Assembly (NCBI GenBank): GCA_037719575.1
Contig: JBBJMF010000073.1
Coordinates: forward strand, 1 to 14,182
Length of the DNA stretch: 14,182 nt
Origin: JAWWPG01 sp037719575
GTDB lineage: Bacteria > Actinomycetota > Actinomycetes > Propionibacteriales > Nocardioidaceae
Reading direction: 5' to 3'
Shown here: piece by piece, positions 6,672 through 13,815 of the stretch
Layout of the letters: every line of letters begins with the position of its first letter
Numbering within the stretch: the first letter of the stretch is position 1
Position numbers and translations under genes: made by a program
The notes under the pieces: generated by a model
What the model saw: the letters and a program-made list of their open reading frames with translations, nothing else
The model's database searches: none
Told to the model about the DNA's origin: nothing

Positions 6672-7727
6672 GTGCCGGAGGTCGTCTCGTTCATTGCGCC
6701 CCGTCAGGTGGCGCTGATCCCGGTCGAAGCGGAGCCACTCGGTCCTGGGTCAGTGCGGCTGCGCACCTGGTACTCCGGGATATCGGCTGGCACCGAGCTC
6801 ACGGCCTACCGTGGTACCAACCCGTACCTCAACCGCTGCTGGGACCCTGAGCGGCGCTTGTTCGTCGATGGCAACCCGACGTTCGCTTACCCGGTCACCG
6901 GCTGGGGCTACTCCGAGGTCGGCGAGGTCGTGGCTGTCGCCGACGATGTGGATGCGCCCTCGGCCGGCGAGGTGGTGCATGGGGTCTGGGGGCACCGCAG
7001 CGACGCGGTAGTACCGGCCGCGGCGATCCGGGACCGCGTGTGGTCCGCCGAGGACGCGCTGTCCGGGACCTTCGCTCGAGTCGGGTCGGTGGCACTGAAC
7101 GGCGTGTTGGCCGCCGAGATGCGATTCGGTGACCGGGTGGCGGTGTTCGGACAGGGAGTGATCGGACTGCTCGCGACCAGGCTCGCCACCCTCAGCGGGG
7201 CGCAGGTCGTGGCCGTCGACACGGTACCCCTTCGACTCGACGCGGCCCGCGCGATGGGTGCGGAGGAAGTCGTGCTCGCCGACGTGGCCGGCGGCGCCGG
7301 GCCGGTGATCCGGGCCTGGTCAGGCGGCAACGGCGTGGACGTGGCCATCGAGATGAGCGGCAACGACCGCGCGCTGCATGAGGCCGTCCGATCGGTGGTC
7401 GTCGACGGGACCGTCGTCGCCTCCGGCTTCTACCAGGGGGGCGCTGCGCACCTACGGCTCGGCGAGGAGTTCACCCACAACCGCGTTCGGATCGTGGCCA
7501 GCCAGATCTCCGGCACCCCGCTCTCGCTCGGCCCGCGCTGGGACCAGCCGCGCCTGGTCAGCACCTTCATGGAGCAGGTTCGCCGTGGCCGCGTCGACGT
7601 CAGGGCGCTGGTGACCGACGTGATCGAGGCCGCCGACGTCGCGGCCGTCTTCGAGCGGCTCGACCGCGGCGACCCGGCGATTCTCCAGGCGGTGCTCCGC
7701 TTTCCCGCAGCGCCGGAGTCCGTGTGA
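6672..7727 (+). CDS. Zinc-less MDR-family dehydrogenase, YcjQ-like (possible glycoside 3-dehydrogenase)
   Basis: This 351-residue cytoplasmic NAD(P)-dependent oxidoreductase belongs to the medium-chain dehydrogenase superfamily. The Rossmann motif is GQGVIG (160-165), and Asp183 at the end of beta-2 favours NAD over NADP. The usual catalytic zinc ligand motif (GICGSD) is replaced by GISAGTEL (36-43), and the four-cysteine structural zinc lobe is absent. Overall layout, as I recall it, parallels E. coli YcjQ, which oxidises D-gulosides at C3 (APR-VAL start, GTE in place of the zinc Cys, a FRG/YRG-type segment, and a PRW-type motif near the end). GTG 6672 is chosen because GAGGAG lies 5 nt upstream. 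Its stop overlaps the next gene by 4 nt (GTGA). Together with the Gfo/Idh enzyme it may interconvert C3 epimers. The fold is certain; the substrate is inferred. Confidence 0.85.
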   Translation: MPEVVSFIAPRQVALIPVEAEPLGPGSVRLRTWYSGISAGTELTAYRGTNPYLNRCWDPERRLFVDGNPTFAYPVTGWGYSEVGEVVAVADDVDAPSAGEVVHGVWGHRSDAVVPAAAIRDRVWSAEDALSGTFARVGSVALNGVLAAEMRFGDRVAVFGQGVIGLLATRLATLSGAQVVAVDTVPLRLDAARAMGAEEVVLADVAGGAGPVIRAWSGGNGVDVAIEMSGNDRALHEAVRSVVVDGTVVASGFYQGGAAHLRLGEEFTHNRVRIVASQISGTPLSLGPRWDQPRLVSTFMEQVRRGRVDVRALVTDVIEAADVAAVFERLDRGDPAILQAVLRFPAAPESV

Positions 7728-8785
7728 CACCGGACACGGCGCCCCGGTTCCCGGCCGACCGGAGCGGTGTGGCGATCCTGGGCGCAGGCGCAATCGCCCA
7801 GTCGGCGCATCTGCCGGCCTACGAGCAGTATGGCGTCGGCGTCGTCGGCGTGTGGAGTCGGTCGCCAGTGACCACGGCGAGGGTGCGCGACCGCCACCCG
7901 TCCGTGGATCGGGTCTACACCAGCGCGGAGGAGTTGCTCGCCGACCCGAGGGTGCGCTACGTCGACCTCGCCACCCGCCCTGAGGGGCGGCTGGCCTGGA
8001 TCGAGGCCGCGGTCGGGGCCGGCAAGCATGTCCTGGCCCAGAAGCCGCTCACGCTGGCCGAGGACGACCTGGACCGGCTGCCCGCAGTTCTCGCCCGTGC
8101 GGCGGAAGCCGGAATCCGGGTCGCGGTCAACCACAACGGCCGGTGGGCTCCTGCATGGCGGGCCACCACCTTGCTCATCCGCGAAGGCGCGATCGGATCG
8201 GTCGTCGGCGTGACCCACCTGCACGACAAGGCATTGCCGCCGCTGGCCGGGACGCCATTCGACGACACGCCGCACATGCTGCTCACCGACTACCTCCTCC
8301 ACTGGGTCGACATCAGCCGCACCTGGCTCGCCGACGGTGGCGCCGGGCCTGTCGTCTCCGTGCAGGCGGTCGACAGCCGGGTACCCGGCCAGCCCGATGA
8401 GGCACGCAACCCCTGGTCGGCCACACTGTCGATGGCCACCGCCGTTGGCGCCACCGCGACCGTGCGCATCACTGGCAGCAACGTCGCGGCGGTGCCCGGC
8501 TGCCCGTTCTGGGTGCACGGGACCAGTGGCACGGCACGCGGCAGCGTGCTGCTCGACTCCGACCGGCTCGAGGTCGACCACGGCACCCGGCGCACCGACG
8601 TACCGCTGCGCGGCGCGTGGTTCGTCGACGGCTTCGCGGCTGCGATGGGCGAACTGATGTGCGCCGTCGACGAGGACCGCGAGCCCGAGAACTCCGCGGC
8701 TGACGCGGTCCGCTCCATCCGTGTCGTCCTGGCTGCCCGCGACTCCGCCGATCGCGGCGGCATCCCGGTCGAGATGGCACCGTGA
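7724..8785 (+). CDS. Gfo/Idh/MocA-family oxidoreductase (YcjS-like sugar dehydrogenase)
   Basis: This 353-residue cytoplasmic enzyme has an N-terminal Rossmann domain with GAGAIAQ (20-26), the catalytic-lysine motif as QKPLT (Lys107, usually EKP), and a C-terminal alpha/beta domain. The D-Y-x-x-H-W-x-D segment (Asp189, His193, Asp196) supplies the expected catalytic His. The family oxidises or reduces sugar hydroxyls with NAD(P), often at C3 of glycosides to give 3-keto sugars. The start GTG 7724 overlaps the previous stop (GTGA) and the stop overlaps the next GTG the same way, so it is co-translated with the MDR dehydrogenase and the hydrolase. E. coli YcjS, a D-glucoside 3-dehydrogenase, lies in a comparable operon. 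Inositol dehydrogenase activity is possible but less consistent with the neighbours. Confidence 0.9.
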   Translation: MTPDTAPRFPADRSGVAILGAGAIAQSAHLPAYEQYGVGVVGVWSRSPVTTARVRDRHPSVDRVYTSAEELLADPRVRYVDLATRPEGRLAWIEAAVGAGKHVLAQKPLTLAEDDLDRLPAVLARAAEAGIRVAVNHNGRWAPAWRATTLLIREGAIGSVVGVTHLHDKALPPLAGTPFDDTPHMLLTDYLLHWVDISRTWLADGGAGPVVSVQAVDSRVPGQPDEARNPWSATLSMATAVGATATVRITGSNVAAVPGCPFWVHGTSGTARGSVLLDSDRLEVDHGTRRTDVPLRGAWFVDGFAAAMGELMCAVDEDREPENSAADAVRSIRVVLAARDSADRGGIPVEMAP

Positions 8786-10122
8786 ACCACCCGTCCGAGG
8801 TCGTCGATGAGGTTCCGGTCGACCCCGCGACCGCCCGGGTCTACGCCGAGGGCTGGCAGAGCTGGAGCCCGGCCACCTGGTACCCGGTCACTGCGACCGG
8901 TCTGCGGCCGCAGGAGGAGTGGCAGCACCTGATGACGTTCCGCCCCGGCACCCCGGTCGCCGAGCACGGACTCCAGGGCGAAGGGCTGCTCGTCATCGAC
9001 CCCGGCACCGGCGAACCGGCCCGCCGCTACGGCACCACCGACCTGACCTCGGTGCCCACATTGCACGCCGTGCTGGCCGGCGACCGCGTAGTCGTGCGCA
9101 GCACCGGACCGGTCGCGACCACAGACCACGCCGACGGCGGCCAGGCCGCATTGGCGGCGTACGGCGACGAGGTCGGCGTCACGCGGCTGGCGGCGCCACC
9201 CACGGTCTGGTGCTCCTGGTACCGCTACTTCGAGGAGGTGACCGCTGCCCACGTCGCCGAGAACCTCCGCGCCTTCGACACCTACGACCTGTCCGTCGAC
9301 GTGGTGCAGATCGACGACGGCTGGACCGGCGGGCTCGGCGAGGGGCTCGTGCCGTCCCCGCGGTTCGGTGACCTGCCCGCGCTGATCGACAAGATCCGGG
9401 GCTCGGGCCGGCGAGCCGGGATCTGGCTGGCGCCGTTCCTCGTCGGGGAGCGGACCACGCTGGCCACCGAGCATGCCGACTGGCTGGTCGGACCGGCCGG
9501 GCGCAACTGGGGCCAGGGCCTGGTCGGCCTCGACCTCACCCACCCCGGCGTCCGCGATCTGCTCACCGCCGCCCTGCAACGCGTGGTCAGGCTCGGTGTC
9601 GACTACCTCAAACTCGACTTCCTCTACGGCGGCGCAACACCCGGCGCCCGGTACGACGGCTCCGACCCGGTGGCCGCCTACCGTTCCGGACTGGCACTGG
9701 TGCGGGAGGTGGTCGGGCCGGCCGTGGCCCTAGTCGGCTGCGGGGCGCCACTGCTCCCCAGCGTTGGGCTCGTGGACAGCATGCGGGTCTCCCCCGACAC
9801 CTTCCACGAGGGCGGCCAGGACGGTTCAACCGGCCTGCGCGGACTGCGGCCACTGGCGGCTCGTGCCTGGCAACAGGGACGGCTGTGGGTCAACGACCCC
9901 GACTGTGTAGTCGCGCGCCCGTCGTACTCCCAGCGCGAGCGGTGGGCCGAAGCCGCGCAGACGTTCGGGGGGCTACGGTCCTTCTCCGACCGCGTCGCTG
10001 AACTCGACGACTGGGGGCTGGACGCCGTCCGTCGGCTGCTGGCCGACGGCGGCACCGCCAGGCCGCTTCCCGGCCCAGTGGTGGCGCAGGCCGCGCAGCT
10101 GACCCTGATGGACCCGGTTTGA
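8782..10122 (+). CDS. Compact GH36-type alpha-galactosidase-like glycoside hydrolase
   Basis: This 446-residue clan GH-D enzyme retains all catalytic landmarks. These are EGWQSWSP (N-terminal, typical of the GH36 sandwich domain), WCSWYRYFEEVT (from Trp143), VQIDDGW (Asp178-Asp179), YLKLDF with nucleophile Asp279, and SMRVSPD with acid/base Asp339. The predicted reaction is retaining hydrolysis of a terminal alpha-galactoside. It is much shorter than the usual 650-750 residues of GH36: the N-terminal domain before the barrel is only about 140 residues, and little remains after the barrel. No signal peptide is visible, so it acts inside the cell on imported substrate. GTG 8782 overlaps the preceding stop, and its own stop overlaps the next TTG. 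An alpha-N-acetylgalactosaminidase or a different alpha-glycoside specificity is possible; galactoside is the family default. Confidence 0.87.
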   Translation: MNHPSEVVDEVPVDPATARVYAEGWQSWSPATWYPVTATGLRPQEEWQHLMTFRPGTPVAEHGLQGEGLLVIDPGTGEPARRYGTTDLTSVPTLHAVLAGDRVVVRSTGPVATTDHADGGQAALAAYGDEVGVTRLAAPPTVWCSWYRYFEEVTAAHVAENLRAFDTYDLSVDVVQIDDGWTGGLGEGLVPSPRFGDLPALIDKIRGSGRRAGIWLAPFLVGERTTLATEHADWLVGPAGRNWGQGLVGLDLTHPGVRDLLTAALQRVVRLGVDYLKLDFLYGGATPGARYDGSDPVAAYRSGLALVREVVGPAVALVGCGAPLLPSVGLVDSMRVSPDTFHEGGQDGSTGLRGLRPLAARAWQQGRLWVNDPDCVVARPSYSQRERWAEAAQTFGGLRSFSDRVAELDDWGLDAVRRLLADGGTARPLPGPVVAQAAQLTLMDPV

Positions 10123-11807
10123 GCGGCGAGGGTCTGGCCGGGCGCATAGCACCCCACGTCGCGCTGCTCTACCCCGACCAGCAGGCCAGGGTTGGCAGTG
10201 ATCTCGTCGCTCTGGCCGAGCGGTACGCCGGGCTGCTCGCGGGTCGCACCATCGCGCCGCCCACCCAGCGCACAGCCTGCCTCATCACGTACGGCGACAG
10301 TATCCGCCGCCACGGTGAGACGCCGCTGCACACATTGGCGAGCTTCCTGCGCGACCACGTGGGCGACGTCGTCAGCGACGTGCACCTGCTTCCGATGTTC
10401 CCGTGGACCTCCGACGACGGCTTCGCGGTCGTCAACCACCGCGCGGTCAACGCGGCCCTGGGCAGCTGGGCCGACGTGGCCGAGCTGGCCGAGGACCGCG
10501 CGCTGATGTTCGACTTCGTCGCCAACCACACCTCGACCAGCAGCCCGTGGTTCACCGGCTGGCTGGCCCACGACCCGCGCTACGACGGCTTCTACCTCGA
10601 ACGGGAGCCCGGCTTCGACGACTCCCACGTCGTCAGGCCGCGCACCACCGCGTTGTACCACCCCTTCCCCCGCCCAGACGGCACCAAGGCGTGGGCCTGG
10701 ACGACCTTCGGCGAGGACCAGGCCGACGTCGACATACGCCACCCGCAAACGCTGCTCGAGCTGAGCGACGTCCTGCTCGGCTACCTGACACGCGGCGCGT
10801 CCGCGGTGCGGCTGGACGCCATCGGCTTTCTCTGGAAGCAGTCCGGGACGTCGTGCGTCCACCTGCCCCAGACTCACGCAGTGATCAAGCTCTGGCGAGT
10901 CCTCGTGGACCACGTCGCGCCGGGCGCACGACTGCTCACGGAGACCAACGTCCCGCACCACGAGAACATCTCCTACTTCGGCGACGGCCACGACGAGGCG
11001 CACCTCGTCTACCAGTTCGCCCTGCCACCGCTCGTGCTGCACTCCTTCGTGGCCGAGTCGACAGCGCGACTGAGCGAGTGGGCCACCGGCGTCGGGCCGG
11101 TCAGCGACACCGCGACCTGGTTCAACTTCCTAGCCAGCCACGACGGCGTCGGGCTGCGCGCCACCGAGGGAATCCTCGACGACCACGAGCGCGAGACACT
11201 GGTCGAGCGGACCCGCGCCCACGGCGGCCGGGTCTCGTGGGCCAGCCGCCCGGACGGCTCGCGGACCGTCTACGAGCTGAACCTGTCCTACCTCGACGCG
11301 CTGTGCACCCTCGACGAAGCACGGGACCCCGCGGTGCTGGCAGCCAAGGCCGTGGCCGCACACAGCATCCTCTTCGCGTTCCTCGGCGTCCCGGCCGTCT
11401 ACTACCACTCGTTGTTCGGCTCACCACCGGACCTGCAGGGCATGGTCAGCAGCCGGATCAACCGGCGGATCAACCGCGCCGTACTCGAGGCGGACCGGCT
11501 GGTCACCGAGCTGCGCGACGACCCGCGACGCCGCACCGTCTTTGACCGGCTGCGCCACCTGCTCGACGTACGTCGGCGGCACGAGGCGTTCACGCCGTTC
11601 GGCACTCAACGGATCGAGTGGCTCGACGACCGAGTCTTCGCGGTCCGGCGCGGGGAAGGCACCGATGACGAGTTGCGCTGCGTCACCAACGTGACCTCCC
11701 ATCGGGTGACCTTGACCGAGGTGTCCGGGACCGACGTGCTGACAGGTCACCGGGTCGACCCGCTGGTCCTGGGACCTTGGCAGGCGGCCTGGGTCCGCCC
11801 AGACTGA
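10119..11807 (+). CDS. GH13 subfamily 18-type glycoside phosphorylase (sucrose/glucosylglycerate phosphorylase-like)
   Basis: This 562-residue cytoplasmic TIM-barrel enzyme has LITYGDSI, HLLPMFPWTSDDGF, DADVDIRHP-like DQADVDIRHP, nucleophile Asp233 in VRLDAIGF, the WKQSGTSCVHLPQTH segment, acid/base Glu275 in LTETNVPH, stabiliser Asp342 in ASHDG, and FALPPLVLHSF. These place it in the group that phosphorolyses alpha-glucosides to glucose 1-phosphate. The SDDGF motif and the YHSLFGS...RRINR stretch look more like the glucosylglycerate/glucosylglycerol phosphorylase branch (E. coli YcjM) than classical sucrose phosphorylase; this is from memory. The start is TTG 10119, overlapping the GH36 stop (TTGA). 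There is no clear Shine-Dalgarno and no in-frame ATG or GTG close by, so translation probably relies on coupling. It is the last gene of the operon. The acceptor it releases is unknown. Confidence 0.88.
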   Translation: MSGEGLAGRIAPHVALLYPDQQARVGSDLVALAERYAGLLAGRTIAPPTQRTACLITYGDSIRRHGETPLHTLASFLRDHVGDVVSDVHLLPMFPWTSDDGFAVVNHRAVNAALGSWADVAELAEDRALMFDFVANHTSTSSPWFTGWLAHDPRYDGFYLEREPGFDDSHVVRPRTTALYHPFPRPDGTKAWAWTTFGEDQADVDIRHPQTLLELSDVLLGYLTRGASAVRLDAIGFLWKQSGTSCVHLPQTHAVIKLWRVLVDHVAPGARLLTETNVPHHENISYFGDGHDEAHLVYQFALPPLVLHSFVAESTARLSEWATGVGPVSDTATWFNFLASHDGVGLRATEGILDDHERETLVERTRAHGGRVSWASRPDGSRTVYELNLSYLDALCTLDEARDPAVLAAKAVAAHSILFAFLGVPAVYYHSLFGSPPDLQGMVSSRINRRINRAVLEADRLVTELRDDPRRRTVFDRLRHLLDVRRRHEAFTPFGTQRIEWLDDRVFAVRRGEGTDDELRCVTNVTSHRVTLTEVSGTDVLTGHRVDPLVLGPWQAAWVRPD

Positions 11808-11884
11808 CGGGCTCAGTGCGCAAGCGCCTTCGTCGACCTCGACTCCGTCAACAGGTCGCCCGCGTGAGGGTGCTCGCCGACACT

Positions 11885-11899
11885 GGCCACTCGGTGGCC
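11885..11899 (+). terminator. Short hairpin downstream of the sugar operon
   Basis: GGCCAC and GTGGCC are perfect 6-bp arms around a TCG loop, 77 nt after the operon's stop codon. No T-run follows, so it is a weak terminator candidate. The interval 11808-11989 between the convergent genes holds no convincing coding sequence. Confidence 0.3.
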
Positions 11900-11965
11900 T
11901 AGCTACCTGGGGTCGGGGTGGCTGGCGGCCTCGGGACCGCCCTGCTGGCCGGTCTTCCCGATCCA

Positions 11966-11985
11966 CGCGCGAGCCCACTCGTGCG
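11966..11985 (-). terminator. Hairpin just after the dioxygenase stop
   Basis: The arms CGCGCGAG (11966-11973) and CTCGTGCG (11978-11985) form an 8-bp stem with one G-T wobble and a 4-nt loop, 4 nt beyond the stop codon of the minus-strand dioxygenase gene. The position fits a transcription end or mRNA-stabilising structure. It lacks a U-tract. Confidence 0.4.
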
Positions 11986-11989
11986 CGGG

Positions 11990-12763
11990 TCAGGAGCGCG
12001 CGAAGACCAGCGGGTTCAGCTCGTCGTTGTCCAGGGGGTCACCTTCCAGCAAGCTGTCGAGGTACTCCTCGCCGAGGACACCGGCGTCGCGGCGACCGTT
12101 GTAGGCAACACCGGCGGGCATGAACGCGATGGTCATCGCCCGACGTCGACCCGGCGTCATGTTCGCCCCGGCGCCGTGGATGGTATGGCCGTTGTGAAAG
12201 GAGCAGCCGCCCGCGGGCAGCGGGCTGGGTGTGGCCGCTGTCGCCGCCTCCGGATGAGCCTTGAAGAGAGCCCCGAGGTCCGGACCGAGGTCGCCCAGCG
12301 CGTTCAGCCTCAGCTTCTGGCTGCCCGGGACGAAGTACAAGCAGCCGTTCTCGAGGGTGGCATCGTCAAGGGCAACCCAGACGGTGCAGGCGTGCTCGGA
12401 GCTGAAGGCCCACCAGGGAATGTCGAGGTGGTACTGCGTCGGCGAGCCGTACGGCTCCTTGACCAGAGCCTGGTCGAGGTAGAGACGTACGGCGGCTACC
12501 CCCTCCAGGTCTGCCACCAGGTTCCCGATCCGCGGATCGTCGACCAGGCCTGCCAGCGCGGGGTCCGTGCGGCGTAGGTGCATTCGCTGGGTGAACGCCT
12601 TCTCGCTGTTGCGGCCTGTCAACTCTCGATGGTTCGCGGCGACCGCAGAATCGACAACCTCGCGCCACCGCGCGAGCTCCTCTCGGGAAAGGAAGTCCGG
12701 GACAGAAAGGAAGCCGTGCGTGCGGTATTCGGCAATCTCTTGTTGGGTGAAGCCGGTGCGCAT
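11990..12763 (-). CDS. Phytanoyl-CoA dioxygenase (PhyH) family protein
   Basis: This 257-residue member of the Fe(II)/2-oxoglutarate-dependent oxygenases has the metal triad His112 and Asp114 (QYHLDIPWW) and His196 (HTIHGAGAN). Arg208 in GRRRAM is placed to bind the 2-oxoglutarate carboxylate. ENGCLYFVPGSQ is the conserved strand following the first metal motif. Such enzymes hydroxylate or otherwise oxidise diverse small molecules; bacterial members rarely act on phytanoyl-CoA, so the family name should not be read as the substrate. ATG 12763 has AGAGGAG 7 nt upstream (minus strand). It is divergent from the AraC-family gene, with about 98 nt between them, and convergent with the sugar operon. 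The AraC protein probably controls it. A link to the sugar pathway is possible but not shown. Confidence 0.92.
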   Translation of the reverse strand: MRTGFTQQEIAEYRTHGFLSVPDFLSREELARWREVVDSAVAANHRELTGRNSEKAFTQRMHLRRTDPALAGLVDDPRIGNLVADLEGVAAVRLYLDQALVKEPYGSPTQYHLDIPWWAFSSEHACTVWVALDDATLENGCLYFVPGSQKLRLNALGDLGPDLGALFKAHPEAATAATPSPLPAGGCSFHNGHTIHGAGANMTPGRRRAMTIAFMPAGVAYNGRRDAGVLGEEYLDSLLEGDPLDNDELNPLVFARS

Positions 12764-12861
12764 GGTGTTCTCCTCTGGCTGTTTCGGCTACATCTACGGT
12801 GGCATCTGGTCGCCGAAGAGCCCATGCGACGTCCTGTCGGGACTTTGCTAAATCCTGCTGC
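12764..12861. promoter_or_regulatory. Divergent control region between dioxygenase and AraC-family genes
   Basis: This 98-nt region carries the dioxygenase Shine-Dalgarno (minus strand, about 12771-12777). A GTCC-TGTCG-GGAC inverted repeat (about 12832-12844) lies next to the AT-rich TTTGCTAAATCC, close to the AraC start. The latter could be a -10 region for a nearly leaderless regulator transcript. AraC proteins usually bind direct repeats here; I see no compelling pair by eye. Confidence 0.35.
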
Positions 12862-13674
12862 ATGATGATCGCTGTGCCGACCCAGACGCCGTACCCCAGC
12901 AACCTGGACCTCTTAGCGGGTCACGAGAGTCGGCGTGGGAACCGGTGCTGGCGCCCGCTCGGCACGCCGGTGCCCCTCTTGGTCCACACCCTGTCCGGTT
13001 CGGCTGTCGTGCGGGTGAGCGAGGGTCCCGAGCATGTCCTTCGCGCCGGGCACACTGTGATCTGGTCGGCGGGGGCGGCGCAGGACTTCGAGTGCGCCGA
13101 CGAGGACGGGCCGTGGGAAATAGTCTGGGCACACTTCCGACCGCCGCGGCGCTGGCAGGACCTGCTGGCTTGGCCCGTGCTGGTGCCCGGCGTCGTCCGG
13201 CTGCTTGCCCCGGCGCCAAGGCAGCGCGCTCGGGTCGAGTCCGCGCTGCTGGAGATGGTGAGCTCGGCGAATAGCGGCTCCGCCCACCATCGCGAGTTCG
13301 CCATGAACTCGCTGGAGCGGGCTCTGCTGTGGCTCGACGTCGCGAACCCGCTTCCCTCACGTTTGGACGAGCGCGTGCACGAGGTGGTGCTGTTCGTCTC
13401 CTCGCATCTGGACCGTCCGCTCGGAGTCGACGTCCTCGCGGCCGAGGTGCAGCTGTCTCCCTCGAGGCTGGCCCACCTGTTCACCGAGCAGCTCGGCGTG
13501 CCGCCCGCACGGTTCGTCGAGCTCCGCCGGATCGAACGCGCCCAAGCCCTGCTGGAGTCGACCACACTCACCGTCGGCGCCATCGCCGAGGCCACCGGCT
13601 TCAGTAGCCAGTTCTACTTCGCCCACCGCTTCCGCGCCGTAACCGGCACCACGCCCTCCGCGTGGCGTTTGTAG
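12862..13674 (+). CDS. AraC-family transcriptional regulator
   Basis: This 270-residue DNA-binding protein has an N-terminal cupin-like sensing domain (about residues 15-110: HTLSGSAVVRV, LRAGHTVIWSAG) and a C-terminal AraC domain with two helix-turn-helices (about 175-270: VDVLAAEVQLSPSRLAHLF and VGAIAEATGFSSQFYFAHRF, ending TGTTPSAWRL). The family typically activates adjacent genes when a small ligand, often a sugar, is bound. ATG 12862 (or the adjacent ATG 12865) is chosen because the region upstream reads as non-coding and the domain begins soon after; no clear Shine-Dalgarno is visible. It is divergent from the PhyH-type dioxygenase gene, which is its most likely target. The DNA-binding domain is certain; the ligand is unknown. 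Confidence 0.92.
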   Translation: MMIAVPTQTPYPSNLDLLAGHESRRGNRCWRPLGTPVPLLVHTLSGSAVVRVSEGPEHVLRAGHTVIWSAGAAQDFECADEDGPWEIVWAHFRPPRRWQDLLAWPVLVPGVVRLLAPAPRQRARVESALLEMVSSANSGSAHHREFAMNSLERALLWLDVANPLPSRLDERVHEVVLFVSSHLDRPLGVDVLAAEVQLSPSRLAHLFTEQLGVPPARFVELRRIERAQALLESTTLTVGAIAEATGFSSQFYFAHRFRAVTGTTPSAWRL

Positions 13675-13703
13675 GTTCACCGCGGAGCAGCGGGCCAGGG
13701 CGG

Positions 13704-13815
13704 TGTCGGCGGACGCGGGATCCTCCCCAGTGGCGGTCAGCTGATCCCCCCGTTGGCGGTGCCTGCTGAGTTGGTCGAGCGATAGGAGGCGATGGTCGAT
13801 GCCGAGGACGGCCGC
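13704..13815 (+). mobile_element. Probable remnant of an IS21-type element end
   Basis: Two imperfect direct repeats, GATCCTCCCCAGTGGCGGT (from 13719) and GATCCCCCCGTTGGCGGT (from 13743), are followed by AGGAGG (13784-13789) and ATG 13792 opening with MVDAEDG. IS21-family ends carry repeated transposase-binding sites ahead of istA, and actinobacterial IstA proteins often begin with a similar V-D-x-E-D-W stretch. Here that similarity stops after about six codons, so only the end of the element would remain. The outer boundary (a TGT at 13704) is a guess. The assignment rests on recalled patterns, not on a search. Confidence 0.35.

Noticed and set aside
8290..9579. 429-codon minus-strand frame across the dehydrogenase and GH36 genes
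   Set aside because: It spans two real plus-strand genes with intact catalytic motifs and has no recognisable domain or ribosome site; typical of high-GC antisense frames.
9678..11042. 454-codon minus-strand frame opposite GH36 and GH13
   Set aside because: It is a shadow frame; the plus strand carries complete catalytic residues of two enzymes.
10403..11545. 380-codon plus-strand frame inside the GH13 gene
   Set aside because: It is an out-of-frame, arginine-rich translation of the phosphorylase gene.
8782..11807. Simple raffinose/sucrose operon (alpha-galactosidase plus sucrose phosphorylase)
   Set aside because: Not excluded, but it leaves both dehydrogenases unexplained, and the phosphorylase acceptor motifs fit the YcjM-like branch better than classical sucrose phosphorylase.
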